Notes under the pieces: model-generated
The model's input: only the letters and a program-made list of their open reading frames with translations
Told to the model about the DNA's origin: nothing
Database searches by the model: none
Shown here: positions 49,195-60,400 of the stretch, piece after piece
Layout: every line of letters starts with the position of its first letter
How positions within the stretch are numbered: position 1 is the stretch's first letter
Source: Calliopum simillimum
Taxonomy: Eukaryota; Arthropoda; Insecta; Diptera; Lauxaniidae
Direction: 5' to 3'
Length of the DNA stretch: 64,000 nucleotides
Assembly: GCA_951812925.1 (NCBI GenBank)
Contig: OX638371.1
Location: 38,910,101-38,974,100, forward strand
Made by a program: the position numbers and the translations under genes

Positions 49195-50534
49195 TGTAAC
49201 ATGTAACGGTCAATATTTTGTTCAGGTATAAAAGCGATTGCACGTAGAATTGTCCAGCTCGGCTCGTCGGCTAACGGGTGGTATTCTTACTTTTATTTAC
49301 CTGGGGAATTTAAACCGCTATCATCAAAAATTATTTAAATTTACGTGCTTAAACAAGGAAGAAAAGCCGCGAGGAAAATCGAAAAGAAAAAAAATTAAGT
49401 GTTGACAAAAGAAAAAAATAAAATGTTTCTGCTGCTTGGATTTTGTGACAGCATTATGGTGACAATTGCTGCCACTAAACCCTCCCATCCATGATCAAAT
49501 TTAAGTCATTATTTTTTCTTTTAAATGATCCCTATAAACCTGTTGTTACCACAACAACTTCTCCGTTTGTCAAAAATCAATTCAATGAATTTAAACCAAC
49601 ATTATAATACAAATTTATTAATGTTTAATTAAATTTTAAAGACATTTCTTTTTTTTTTAAATAAAGAAAATTACCGAAATCGGATTATTCTGTTTAATAA
49701 GTTAATTAAAATTCTTAAAATTAAATAATTCAATCAAACTAAGTACATCTTAAACATAACCTTTCGTCAACAAAGGCTTTAAAATAACAAAAAAACTTAC
49801 TTGTCGATGACGTCCCACGAAGAAAGATCTTTCTGATGGCCACGTACCACAGTAAAAAAAATGAGTTTTAAATTGATACATTAATAACAACATAAATTAG
49901 TTACGAAAGATTTTGGCTTAACCGTTTTTTTCTTTTTTTTTTTTTGTAAAATTTTTAAAATTACCAATAAAAAAAAAACTAAATTGTTTTGATATTACAA
50001 CAACAAAAAAAAAATCAAAGTTTTATACTAATTATGTAAAAAAAAATACTGATTTAAAATGCACATTATTTTTTTTCGGTTTTCTTTACTTCTTTTCTTT
50101 TAAATAATGATGACTGCTTTCAATTGCTTTAAAATTTATCCATATCCAAATTCTTAAAATTTTCTTTTAGAATCTTGAAAATCCAGCAAATTCGCCTGCA
50201 GTTTTTTTTTTTTCTGATAGGTTTTTATTGTATTGTTGTTTGATTATTTTTTTTGATATAAATTTATTTTGCAGCATCTTTTAATTACTTGCAATTTTGC
50301 AATATTGATTAGGCCATTGTAGCAAAAAAATAAAATTCAATTTTTTCTTATTTTTTTAAAAAAATCTTTGATTAAAAAGTTGCTTGCTTCTTTTCAAACC
50401 AAATTTTCAATCCCTCCAAATTTTATTTTTTTTAGATCAAAAAACAAAATCTATCTTGTCTTTTTTTTTTTTTTTTTAAGTAAAAATTGCGCAAGTTTCA
50501 AAAAGAAATTTTTTTGGCTACAAGCGCCACTACA
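49195..50534 (-). repeat. 5' LTR of the Ty3/gypsy element
   Basis: The 1340-bp repeat has the same length as the other LTR and reads identically wherever I compared them. On the minus strand it is upstream of gag, so it should carry the promoter. Small reading frames inside it are chance frames in poly(T)-rich DNA. Confidence 0.95.
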
Positions 50535-50538
50535 ATTA

Positions 50539-51067
50539 ATCGTCAACTAAATGTGAGTTAAAGGAGAATACATACATACAAATGTGAAAAAAACCGTAAA
50601 TTCCATTTTTAATCTTCGGTAGAAACAGGTTATTAGCAGAAATAGATTTATTTTGTATAAAAAAATACCTGACTTACGCCGGTGGAAACGTAGTATTATA
50701 TTCGTATTGCCTTTGACAGTTCTTATGAGTTTGAGAGGTTTTCGAGGATTTTGAACATGTTTAATGGAATACCCTTAACATAATAAAAAGATCGTTCGGT
50801 CAGTGTGAATGCAATTTACATGTTATTCCGAACGTATCCATTGGGTTTTGACAGCAAACTTCCAGATGTTTGGCGGGAATTTTCTTCCAACTTAGTTGAC
50901 AATTATTTAGTATCAATCAAGTTAAGGATTTTCTAATTAAAATAAGTGTTTTTTTTTCTGCCGCAGCTAAAGTTAAAGCAACAGTTTCATCTTTATTTCA
51001 AATAAATAATTTATTAGATTTGGTGAACAATAGAAGGGAACTACAGGAAAAAATAAAAAAATTCAGA
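50539..51067 (+). other. asf1 5' region
   Basis: About 530 bp between the retrotransposon and the asf1 ATG. A pyrimidine-rich acceptor ends at 50966, so the upstream part probably holds a short noncoding first exon and promoter. Confidence 0.45.
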
Positions 51068-51778
51068 ATGGCAAAAGTTCACATAACGAACGTGGTCGTT
51101 TTGGATAATCCCAGCAGCTTCTTTAATCCTTTTCAATTCGAACTAACATTCGAATGTATTGAGGAATTAAAAGAAGACTTGGAATGGAAAATGATATATG
51201 TTGGTTCCGCAGAGTCTGAAGATTATGATCAGGTGCTAGACACAATTTACGTTGGCCCAGTGCCGGAGGGTCGTCACATTTTTGTTTTTCAAGCAGATCC
51301 ACCGGATGTTACGAAAATTCCAGAACAAGATGCTGTCGGTGTTACCATTGTTTTACTTACCTGCTCCTATCGCGGACAAGAATTTGTGCGAGTCGGCTAC
51401 TTCGTAAATAATGACTATGCAGATCCAGAGATGCGTGAGAATCCGCCATCAAAGCCACTCTTTGACAAATTAACAAGAAACATCCTTGCAACCAAGCCGA
51501 GAGTGACACGTTTTAAAATAAACTGGGATGATACACCTCAAAATGGACTCTCAAATGGAAATGGCCACATGCTGGATCCCATACAGTTTAGTGGTATGTC
51601 AGGAATGGTAGCAGAAGAAGCAGGTCTTGCAGCAACGGTTTCCGATTGTACAATAACCGCAACACCCATGGGTGGAGCGACCGAAGCAAATATGGATGAC
51701 AACAGCTTAGCGATGCCAATTGAAAATGGGGTTGCTGCTTTAAATGAAAACTCAAATTCACTTGCTATGGAATGTTAA
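51068..51778 (+). CDS. asf1: Histone H3-H4 chaperone Asf1
   Basis: 236 aa. Starts MAKVHITNVVVLDNP and keeps the whole Asf1 immunoglobulin-like core (about 1-155), including E36/D37 and the GVT(I)V segment that contacts histone H3. The position matching human V94 is Ile. The acidic, Asn/Met-rich tail (156-236) is divergent, as in other Asf1 proteins. Asf1 hands H3-H4 to CAF-1 and HIRA in nucleosome assembly. The ATG at 51068 is chosen because it starts the conserved core; the same frame is open upstream but has no ATG. A CAG acceptor at 50964-50966 suggests a 5' UTR intron. Poly(A) signal AATAAA is at 52004-52009. Whatever promoter was shared with TRAPPC8 is now split by the LTR element ending at 50534. 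Confidence 0.97.
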   Translation: MAKVHITNVVVLDNPSSFFNPFQFELTFECIEELKEDLEWKMIYVGSAESEDYDQVLDTIYVGPVPEGRHIFVFQADPPDVTKIPEQDAVGVTIVLLTCSYRGQEFVRVGYFVNNDYADPEMRENPPSKPLFDKLTRNILATKPRVTRFKINWDDTPQNGLSNGNGHMLDPIQFSGMSGMVAEEAGLAATVSDCTITATPMGGATEANMDDNSLAMPIENGVAALNENSNSLAMEC

Positions 51779-52743
51779 ATGAGCTAATGCATTATAATTG
51801 CAACAATTTGTGAAATCATTTATTTTTGTACCTAAACTAAAAAAAAAAACTTTCGATTAATATTTGTCTTTAGATGGACTTTCGCTCATGCTCATAAGTT
51901 ATTTTCTTTATAGTACATACGTTTTTTATGAAGTTATTTGTTTAAACTTTAAAATTTAATTTATAAATAATTACATATACTTTTTTTTCTTCTTAAAATC
52001 GAAAATAAATTAGATTTTAAACAATACACACCGAAACATGTTTGCTCTACTTTATGCTATGTGTATGATGATTTTTTAAGTTCTTTCGTAGATGTAGTGT
52101 ACCAATTTAAAACTAGCTAAAACAATTACAGAAGTTTCGCAACAGCCACTTTGATTATTTTATAAATAAAAGGCGGTTTCGAACCTGCTCCTACAAAGGT
52201 TTTAATTCCACACTTTCGTCCGCCTTACAGATACAGCTTTTGCAGAAGTCGTTATAGGGAGCACCCAGATATGTTAATATAACAAAGTTTTCGCGTTTAC
52301 CATCGTTATTTATGTATTAGACTGATTAAAAAATAAACCGATTACACCAAAAATCTAAAAAAATTACCTGAGTATTTGCTTAAATTAAGGTCATTTAGGG
52401 GTCGCTCATCGCCGTTTTATGCAAAGCATAGAGTCCTGCGATATATCAAATGTTTCGTCTTGAAGTTATATTAAAAAATAATATCTTGAACCGTAAATCA
52501 AATACTTATGTACCGACGAAAAACATATTTTAAAAATTACACTACTGTAAAGCACTAAAATTCTACATTTTGGATAAAACTTGTTGTTCCAAGGTCATCT
52601 TGAAATCACCCAAGCGGCAATTTTCTAGAACATCTTAGCCCAGTATATCATGTTTTTGTGTTTTTTTTTCTCTCTCTATCCAAAACTGGGTTAAAATGGG
52701 TTAAAGTATTCTATAAAAATATTCTGCAGAAATTTGTATAATA

Positions 52744-53228
52744 CAGTGAAACCTGGTTAAGCGGTATCTTTATAGATGGATACTGGGATTATCAGACTTC
52801 TATATCTAAGATATGGGGGGTTATCGTGAATAAATATTCCCGGGGAATTTTTTTAGACTGCCGCGCATTCGCTATTGCAGTTAAAGAAAATTCCCCGGGA
52901 ATCTTGATTCACGATAGCTCCCATGATTTTTGAAGTTTTTGTGCCCATCTATAACATGGGATTTTGCCTCTATAACTGGGATCGTTTAGAAATAATAATA
53001 AAGTGGGAAATAATATTTATATATAATTTGTATATGCACGTTTTATCGGTCTAGGTGGACCGTGAAACGGTTTTTTTAATAAAACTTCATGGAATCATTG
53101 ACTAAAGTAGGCAGCGAATAGTCAATTACAAACTTATTTGAGTTTCTTCAAACTGTGTAAATGGGGACCTCTTTAATTGAGATAATAATTTTGGTCCCTT
53201 GGAGATCCCAGTTATCTAGGTTTCATTG
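52744..53228. mobile_element. pogo/Tigger-like MITE
   Basis: Ends CAGTGAAACCTGGTTAA and complement of CAATGAAACCTAGATAAC; inner CTGGGATTATC/CTATAACTGGGATC blocks. CAGTGAAACC ends beside TA are typical of pogo/Tigger. Interrupted by the 107-bp MITE. Confidence 0.7.
52815..52922. mobile_element. 107-bp MITE, copy 2
   Basis: Same TIR and centre as 12408-12514, about 85-90% similar by eye. Inserted in a pogo-like MITE. Confidence 0.9.
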
Positions 53229-54458
53229 TCACAATGTTTTTTTTTTTTCGTTATTTATTGTACTTTTTTTCCTTATTTATTGTACTTTTTTAAATTCATA
53301 AGCATTCTTAAGTCTTAAGCAGTTCTTTTGTTTGGTGACCCTTAGTGAAATTTTCCGTATATATTTATTAGAATACTTTAATCCATTTTTACCAAGTTTT
53401 GGAAAAAGGGGCCAAAAATACCAATAAAGCAGGATATAAAGGGTTAAGATGTTCTAGAAAATTGTTTCTTGGGTGATTTCATGATGAATTTGGGACAGCG
53501 AGCTTTTCATAAAATTCGGATTTCTCGAAAACGGCACCACATGCGATTTTATGAAATATGGATTATGGTACCTGAAGGTCTACAGATACCAATACAAAAG
53601 GAAATACGCGGGTGGTTTGTTTTCGAAGTAATCGAATCGTTCCCTCCTAGCTGTGTGTAATTATTACATTCTGTACATTTAAGTTTATTCTGTGGGTTGT
53701 CTTACAGCGATTAGAACGACTTTAATGGGATGTTTGAAATTGAGAAAAAAACACTTTAACACGCACTGAGCACTTACCAAGTTTTTTCGCTTTTTAATTT
53801 TCAAAAAACCCTAAATCTGGTGGGAAAAGCACTAAGCTGTATCTAAGTATCCCTGCTGGAAATTCAATTTTCATTCTCAAAGTTTAAACGATTGAAAATG
53901 CTCCCTCTCGAGAAGGGAAAAAATTCTCGAGAGGGAGTTTCTAAACAAATTCGTGATAAGGCCCATTATAAATTGTCTCTTTATTTCACAACCTTACACC
54001 ATGGCAATTTGAAAACCATTTGTTCCGCTAGCCATGAAGTGAAGGAGATTTATGAAGTGCTTAAGCCGTAACTCACCTCATACAACATGTATTAAACGTC
54101 AAATTTATCTGAACACAGCCATAAATCACCTTATAAACCTCCGGTAGAAAAAGGCTATAAAAATAAAACAAAAAACATCTCATCGGCCTCTGCTTGTGGC
54201 AGTATAGTAGGTACTAATATCTTCTTTGTTTTACAAAATGTTTTCTGATTTCTCACATATTTTTTTGTATAACATTTAACTTTATTTTTTATATTTATGT
54301 TTATTGAAAATAAACAATCCAGTTTTAACTTGTCAATGACACAAAAAATAGTAAATTCCGACATTCGAAAAAAAATTATTTAATATAAATATATTAAAAA
54401 AAATATATTAAAAAAACCAAAAATATAACTGTAACTAAATTCAAAAAATTGTAAAAAA

Positions 54459-57400
54459 ATGAATTCGGAAAACCAATGTAACGAGTGCATGTCATCGTAT
54501 GTAGAAAATCCAAATCAAACCTGCTGTGGATGTGCGAGTGAACCGGCCAGATCTGTGACTCCGTCGTGTACTGTGTAGGTGGCACTAACTCGCTCGATTG
54601 CATTGCTTAAACGTGTGTAATATGTGTTTGTACAATTTCAGCCCAAAATTTACTCCTCATCCTGTCCAACATTATATTTGTTCACCTCAAAACTGTGCCA
54701 TTTTTGGCACTCATGACCACTACCCGCCTATGGAAATATGTGGACAACGTAAGTTCTTTGTCTCGATTAATTAAAGTTTACGACAGTAGTTGCCAGCTAA
54801 GACCTACCATTGCGAGCAAAAACTTTACTTTCACAGGCTTCGACTTTTTATTCATGTTTCGATTGTGGATTAACAGGTCATTCAATAAGTCCGTAGGATA
54901 AGTAAGAAAAAAACAAAATTTTGACAAAACTCGATTTTATTATTCAACATAGTTGCCTTCGAGGGCGATACAACGAGTTTAGCGATTTTCCAACTTTTCG
55001 ATACCACTTTTATATTACGATTTCTCTTTTTCGTCAAAATAGGCCTCAGCTGACTGTCTTTTGGATTCTGGTGTGTAAAAGTGAAGCCATGTTTCATCGA
55101 TTGTCACATTGCGACGATAGAATTCGATTTTATTGTGGTTTAGCAGCGGTTTAACACTCCTCTGAAGCAACAATTCGTTTTTGTTTTGATCGACTGTGAG
55201 CTCACGCGGCAGCCACTTGCAAAGAGCTTTTGCATACCCAAATGTTCGTGTAAAATGGTAAAAACACTACCATCTGATATCTTTGCAATGTCAGCTAGCT
55301 GGAGCTTCTTCAATTTGCAATCGTTCATAACCAATTTGTTGATTTTTTTTATGTTTTCTAATTTAGGAGTCCACAGCGCTCTGCATCATTTGTGCTGGTA
55401 CGACCATGTTTAAATTTAGCAATCCATTTGTATCGATGGAATAGAGTTCGGATAATGTTTATCAATCCATTGTTTGGTTTCCACTGTATTTTTTTTTCAT
55501 CAAAAAGCAATGCTTTATCAAAACTCGAAATTCACTTTTTTTCCATTTTTTTTACTAACAAAAGTTGCTTCACACAAAATGCTATAACTCACGAATCAAT
55601 AGTCCGATTGCTGTCATATTTATACACGTACCGTTTGAAGGTTAGTGTCATCCTACGGACTTATTGAATGACCTGTTATTTTGCAAAAAGACACTTCAAA
55701 TATCTTTTTTTTTGAGTGCAGATTAACCAATTGCTGATGAACAATCGAGGGCGATTAAAAATTCACTGTTTTTTTCGAATCATTACAACTGTACTGTGCG
55801 CTCTTAGCCCAGGAAAATTAGAATTTTTCTGCGAAATAATTCCAAGTGATTTTTTTTTTCACCGGAATTATCTTTATTTGTGCATGATTAATAAAGTGTG
55901 AAAAGTCCATTGCAATGTCGTGTGCGCATAAAAAGTTATTCAGGCTCAAAGGTCGCTAAAATCAGTTTTTTGCAAATATCTCGCTAGCACAGGAAATTTT
56001 CTACATAAGTACGTAAAAAATGTTTTCGTGCGATTTATAGTTTAGGAGATCATCCAATTTAAAAAGTAGTCAACAGTTATGACACCAAATGCTACCTATA
56101 AGTTCATATTAAAATATCTTTCTTTTAAAATTGCGATAACTCTTCAATGAGGAGTCGTACAAACAAAATTAAAATACCGTTTAAAAGTTTATTTGATTCT
56201 CTATGTAGCGTATTAATCTTTTTTTTTCGAAAGGTATATAGAGAAATGAATTATCTTTTAAACGGTTTCTTAATTTTGTTTGCGTGACTCCTTATTGAAG
56301 AGTTTATCGCAATTTAAAAAATAAGATTTTAATATGAACTTATAGGTAGCATTTGGTATCATAACTGTTCACTACTTTTTAAATCGAGCGATCTCCTAAA
56401 CTATAAGTCGTACGAAAACAATTTTTATGTACTTTTGTTGGAAATTGCTACAAAATTGGAAACTAAAATTTTTCTTTAACAGTTAGCATAAGCGAGATAC
56501 TTGCAAAAAACTGATTTTAGCGACCTTTGAGCCTAAATAACTTTTTATGCTCACACGACTTTGAAATGGACTTTTCACACTTTATTTATCATGCACAAAT
56601 AAAGATAATTCCGGTGAAAAAAATTCACTTGGAATTACTTCGCACGGAAGCTCTTTTAACGTCTAATTTTCCTGGTGTGTTTTCAATAATTTTCCATTTC
56701 GAAAGCTTTCTGATGAAAACGGTGATACGCATGATAAAAATATGATCTCTTTTGTGGACAATAAGAATTTTAATAAACTTGATTTCTGTGGAAAACAATA
56801 TTATAACATATTATAACATTTTATTTGGTATTTACTTACCAAAGTAAAATTTTCTGTTTCAAAATTTCATGTTTTAAGTTTTTGGTCACCAAACGCTCTC
56901 TAAGGTTGGGACGCCGTATAAGTTGGGACAGCCGTTTTCCCTGAATTGTCGATACTGGCGACACCTTTGTTATGACTGTCAAAGTTTAGTCTGTTAACGA
57001 CCTAACGTTTCATGTGCAATAGATCGAAGATGATTATGTCCATACCAAACAAAGAGTAAATTGTCAAAAAGATCTTTTCGATAGTTTCTGCGTGTTCGTA
57101 ATTTACCGAATTTAAATCAATTGAGGAGTGGCCGTACCAAAGGGCTTAAGTACCATTTCGAGGCAAAAGTAATGTCATACTTTTTATGTGCCTAATAGTC
57201 TGTTATTTGACTGTTATAATTTTTTCAACATAATTTTTAGTGAAAACAGAGAATAATTTTATTAATTTCAAACAAAATTTCATATTATGACACTACTTTT
57301 GCCTCAATTGTTTCGTTCGGGTTTTTTCTCAAGTTCTTGGTTCGTGTTCGTCGGTTGGGCCCGCTTCCTCTAGTTGAGCGTAAATATCATACTATAAATT

Positions 57401-60400
57401 TAATTAATGAAGATATTCTTTCTGGGCCCTCCAAAAAACCCCGAGCCCGGGGAAATCCCCCCCTTATCCCCCCCTTCTCATCAGACCTGCCCATCGGGGA
57501 TTTACTTAGCTAGGGTAGGGCTACCGTCGAAGTATTGCCTTGTCCCTATAAATTTTTTTTTAAATTGTTGCACTGTGTTATCTGTAAATAAATTAATTAT
57601 TGTACTTATGTATGCGCAGCGTTTCATTTGATGATAATCTTCCATAAGACATTGTGTAGCTCCCCCCTCTGCCATGTCAGAAATGGGAAGATTTTTAGTA
57701 CCCCCGCCCCCTAAAAATCTGAAAATTTCAAAATTTTTTTTTTTTAATCTGTTCAATGTACATATAACCACATACGGCACATTACGCATTGGATAAAATC
57801 ATATGGTTTAGTGGTCTGTGCATAGTCTTCTCCACATCCAACGCACCCATCAGATTCATCTTGGATTAAAATATTTTTTGACCTTCATCGGAAGAAGCGT
57901 TTATAAGTCCTCTTTGTAACCACTATACGTTGCATTGGTTGTGTTTTCCGCTTCAAGTTTTTCTTCTCTTCTGCCATTTAATTAGGATTCATGCCGTTTA
58001 TTTTCTTGTATTCAGATTGGAGTTTTTCAAAGATTTCGATTCCACACCATTTCTGCGGTGTGTCACTTGTTTTCTAAAATATTATAGAAAACCTCAAACT
58101 AATCAGGTAAAAATTAACTGATGGTCCTACCTGACTAAAATTCTGCGATTCTGGAGTGACTATATTTTATAACATGCAAAGGGAGAAATGACACCGAAGC
58201 CATTTCTCCTTTTTGGTATGCACCAAATAAAAGTGCTACCAAACGAAGAAATATGTTCAGACAAAGAATTCTAAGACGATTTCATCTATTACATTCGCTT
58301 TTGCTGTAATATTTAACACGATACTCTTTGTTTACTGCTACCACTTTTTTCGAGTACATACCTTATGCACTATATAACTGTTTCAAATACTCGGAGCGGT
58401 CAGCTGTTTGCATTTCCAATTTTTATACCCTACACCCAGGGTATATTCACTTTGTCCTTCCGTTTGTAACGCAGAGAAGGAGGCGTGGCAGATATAGAAA
58501 AGTATATAAGTATATTCTTGATCAGCGTCACCTCCTGAGTCGATATAGCCATGTCCGTCTGTCTGGCTGGGTGGCTGGCTGGGTGTGTGTGGAAATACAT
58601 TTTTTGGAAAAACTGAGCAACATAATTCAATGAAATTTAGTGCACAGCCTCCGTCGTAAAAGTTAGCTCGGGGGATTGAAAATGAGCGAATTCGGTCAAC
58701 AGACACGCCTACCGCCCATACAAAAAATATATGCAAAATGCAATAATAACAGCATTAACAGCAATAACAGAAGCAAAATACACATAAATACTAGGGAAAG
58801 TAAATATAAGCTCTGAGCAAAAACTAGGCGAATTCGGACTAAAGGGCGTGGCACCTCCCATATAAACAAAAGTTTCAAAATGTTACACTCAAACACTCGG
58901 ATCTATAAATGCAGGCTATACGCAAGATCTAGGTAAACTCGGACCAGAGGGCGTGGCACCTCCCATATAAGCAAATGTTTCAAAATTATATAATGAAAGT
59001 GTTTTTTGAGATAATCCAACCAAATTTCACTCAAACACGAAGAACATTAATTGTAAACTCTGAGCTTAAAGTAGGCGAAGTAGGATTAGAGGGCGTGGCA
59101 TCTCCCATACAAGCGAAAGTTTCAAAATGCCATACTGAAAGATTTTTTAAAGAAAACCTAACCGAATTTTACTTAAACACTCAGAACAGTAAATGCAAGC
59201 TCTACGCAAAATCAAGGTAAGCTCGGAGGTGAGGGCGTGGCACTTCCCATATAAGCAATTTGTTCTTATACTCTCCTAATAATATACTTAAAATGCAGTG
59301 TAGGGTAGGTATTTAGTTTTTGGCCAGGCCAAAGATACCACCCTTACTAGTTTTTATATTCGACTTACTTATGGCCAGAAAATTTTAATTTTTAATAAAA
59401 ACCGTATCAAGTCTATAAAAAATTTAAATAAATTTTCGTCTAACTTTTTTGACACGATATTTCAAATTTTCGAAGGTAATCATGGAATTTGCAAAGATCG
59501 ATTTTTGAATAAGAATGATGGTCTATACCATTAATTTCATCAAATGTCGTATTTTTCATTAGAGCGAATTTTATTATATTTTTTTTTTAAAATTTTTGGT
59601 CTAATAAGAATTTATCTGTTACCCTCCAATTGTATTTTATACAAACTTTTAACAAATTTCTCTCTCGATTTCCTTCTAGGTACAAAACGTAGAAAAGAAG
59701 TACACACACTTGGCTCGCCTATTGGGTTAGTTAAATCAACAGTTCCTGCCAAGTTTGATGGTCAAAAAGGTGAAATTGTGCGTTACGCTACATATTTAAA
59801 AGCTTTTGCCAAAATTTACTTAACACCTGAAAGCAAATGGAAGCCAAAAACGCTCGATCAGTTATTAAAGGAAGGTATAACTTTAATTCAGGAATCAAAA
59901 AATTATGTGCCTGATGAACCCGATTTGACAATTTATTCTGATGCAGAAGCTAAAATAGCAAGAGAATTCGATTTGGAAAACTATACCTTCCAGATTGAAT
60001 TGAATGAGAAATATCTACCTCCCTCAAGAGAGAAAAGTGGGGACGAACTAACACCGGAATGGACTGTTGATTTCTTAAGGCCAGCTCTTAGAGGATTTTT
60101 TCGTGAGAGAGACAGAAAGTACTGTCTTCTGAAATTAGCAAATTGGTACTTTTTGCTGTGGCGTGTGCGGGGAATATACTTTATCTTTGATTGTAACGGT
60201 AGACGTCTAAATGATTTAACTTCCGAAAAGGATAAGGCCCCGGCAATGCTGATATGTCTTCAACATATGAATAATGTGGTTCATCTTTTTGCTAATTTAA
60301 GTGGATTTAATAAAACAGATATCGCAACCGTAAGAGAGCTTAAGGTAGTTAAATTAGTGGACACTGAAGGTAGAACTATGACTCGAGAATATGGAAAGCG

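Larger units (their letters stand above)
42081..50534 (-). mobile_element. Complete Ty3/gypsy LTR retrotransposon, 8454 bp
   Basis: Two 1340-bp direct repeats (42081-43420 and 49195-50534) flank gag and pol on the minus strand. The ends are TG...CA, and the 4-bp target duplication ATTA lies at 42077-42080 and 50535-50538. A tRNA-Lys primer site, a polypurine tract and a gag-pol -1 slippery heptamer are all present, and both frames are open. There is no env-like third frame. A lysine primer and long LTRs are reminiscent of Osvaldo/Ulysses-type elements, but that assignment is inference. It sits between the divergently transcribed TRAPPC8 and asf1. Confidence 0.96.
51779..54458. other. asf1 3' UTR and intergenic repeats
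   Basis: 3' UTR to about 52030. Then the pogo-like MITE, an inverted pair TTCTAGAACATCTTA (52622) and complement (53445), and at 53710-53860 a relative of 27390-27530 (TTTGAAATTGAGAAAAA, AAATCTGGTGGGAAAA). No gene seen. Confidence 0.5.

Noticed and set aside
58383..58896. Overlapping minus-strand frames of 117 and 66 aa
   Set aside because: They fall in the dispersed repeat seen in inverted form at 33886-34556 and show no conserved protein pattern.
59544..59679. Hydrophobic N-terminal extension (MSYFSLERILLYFFF) of the large frame
   Set aside because: It precedes a good splice acceptor and reads AT-rich intron; two upstream exons splice in phase instead.
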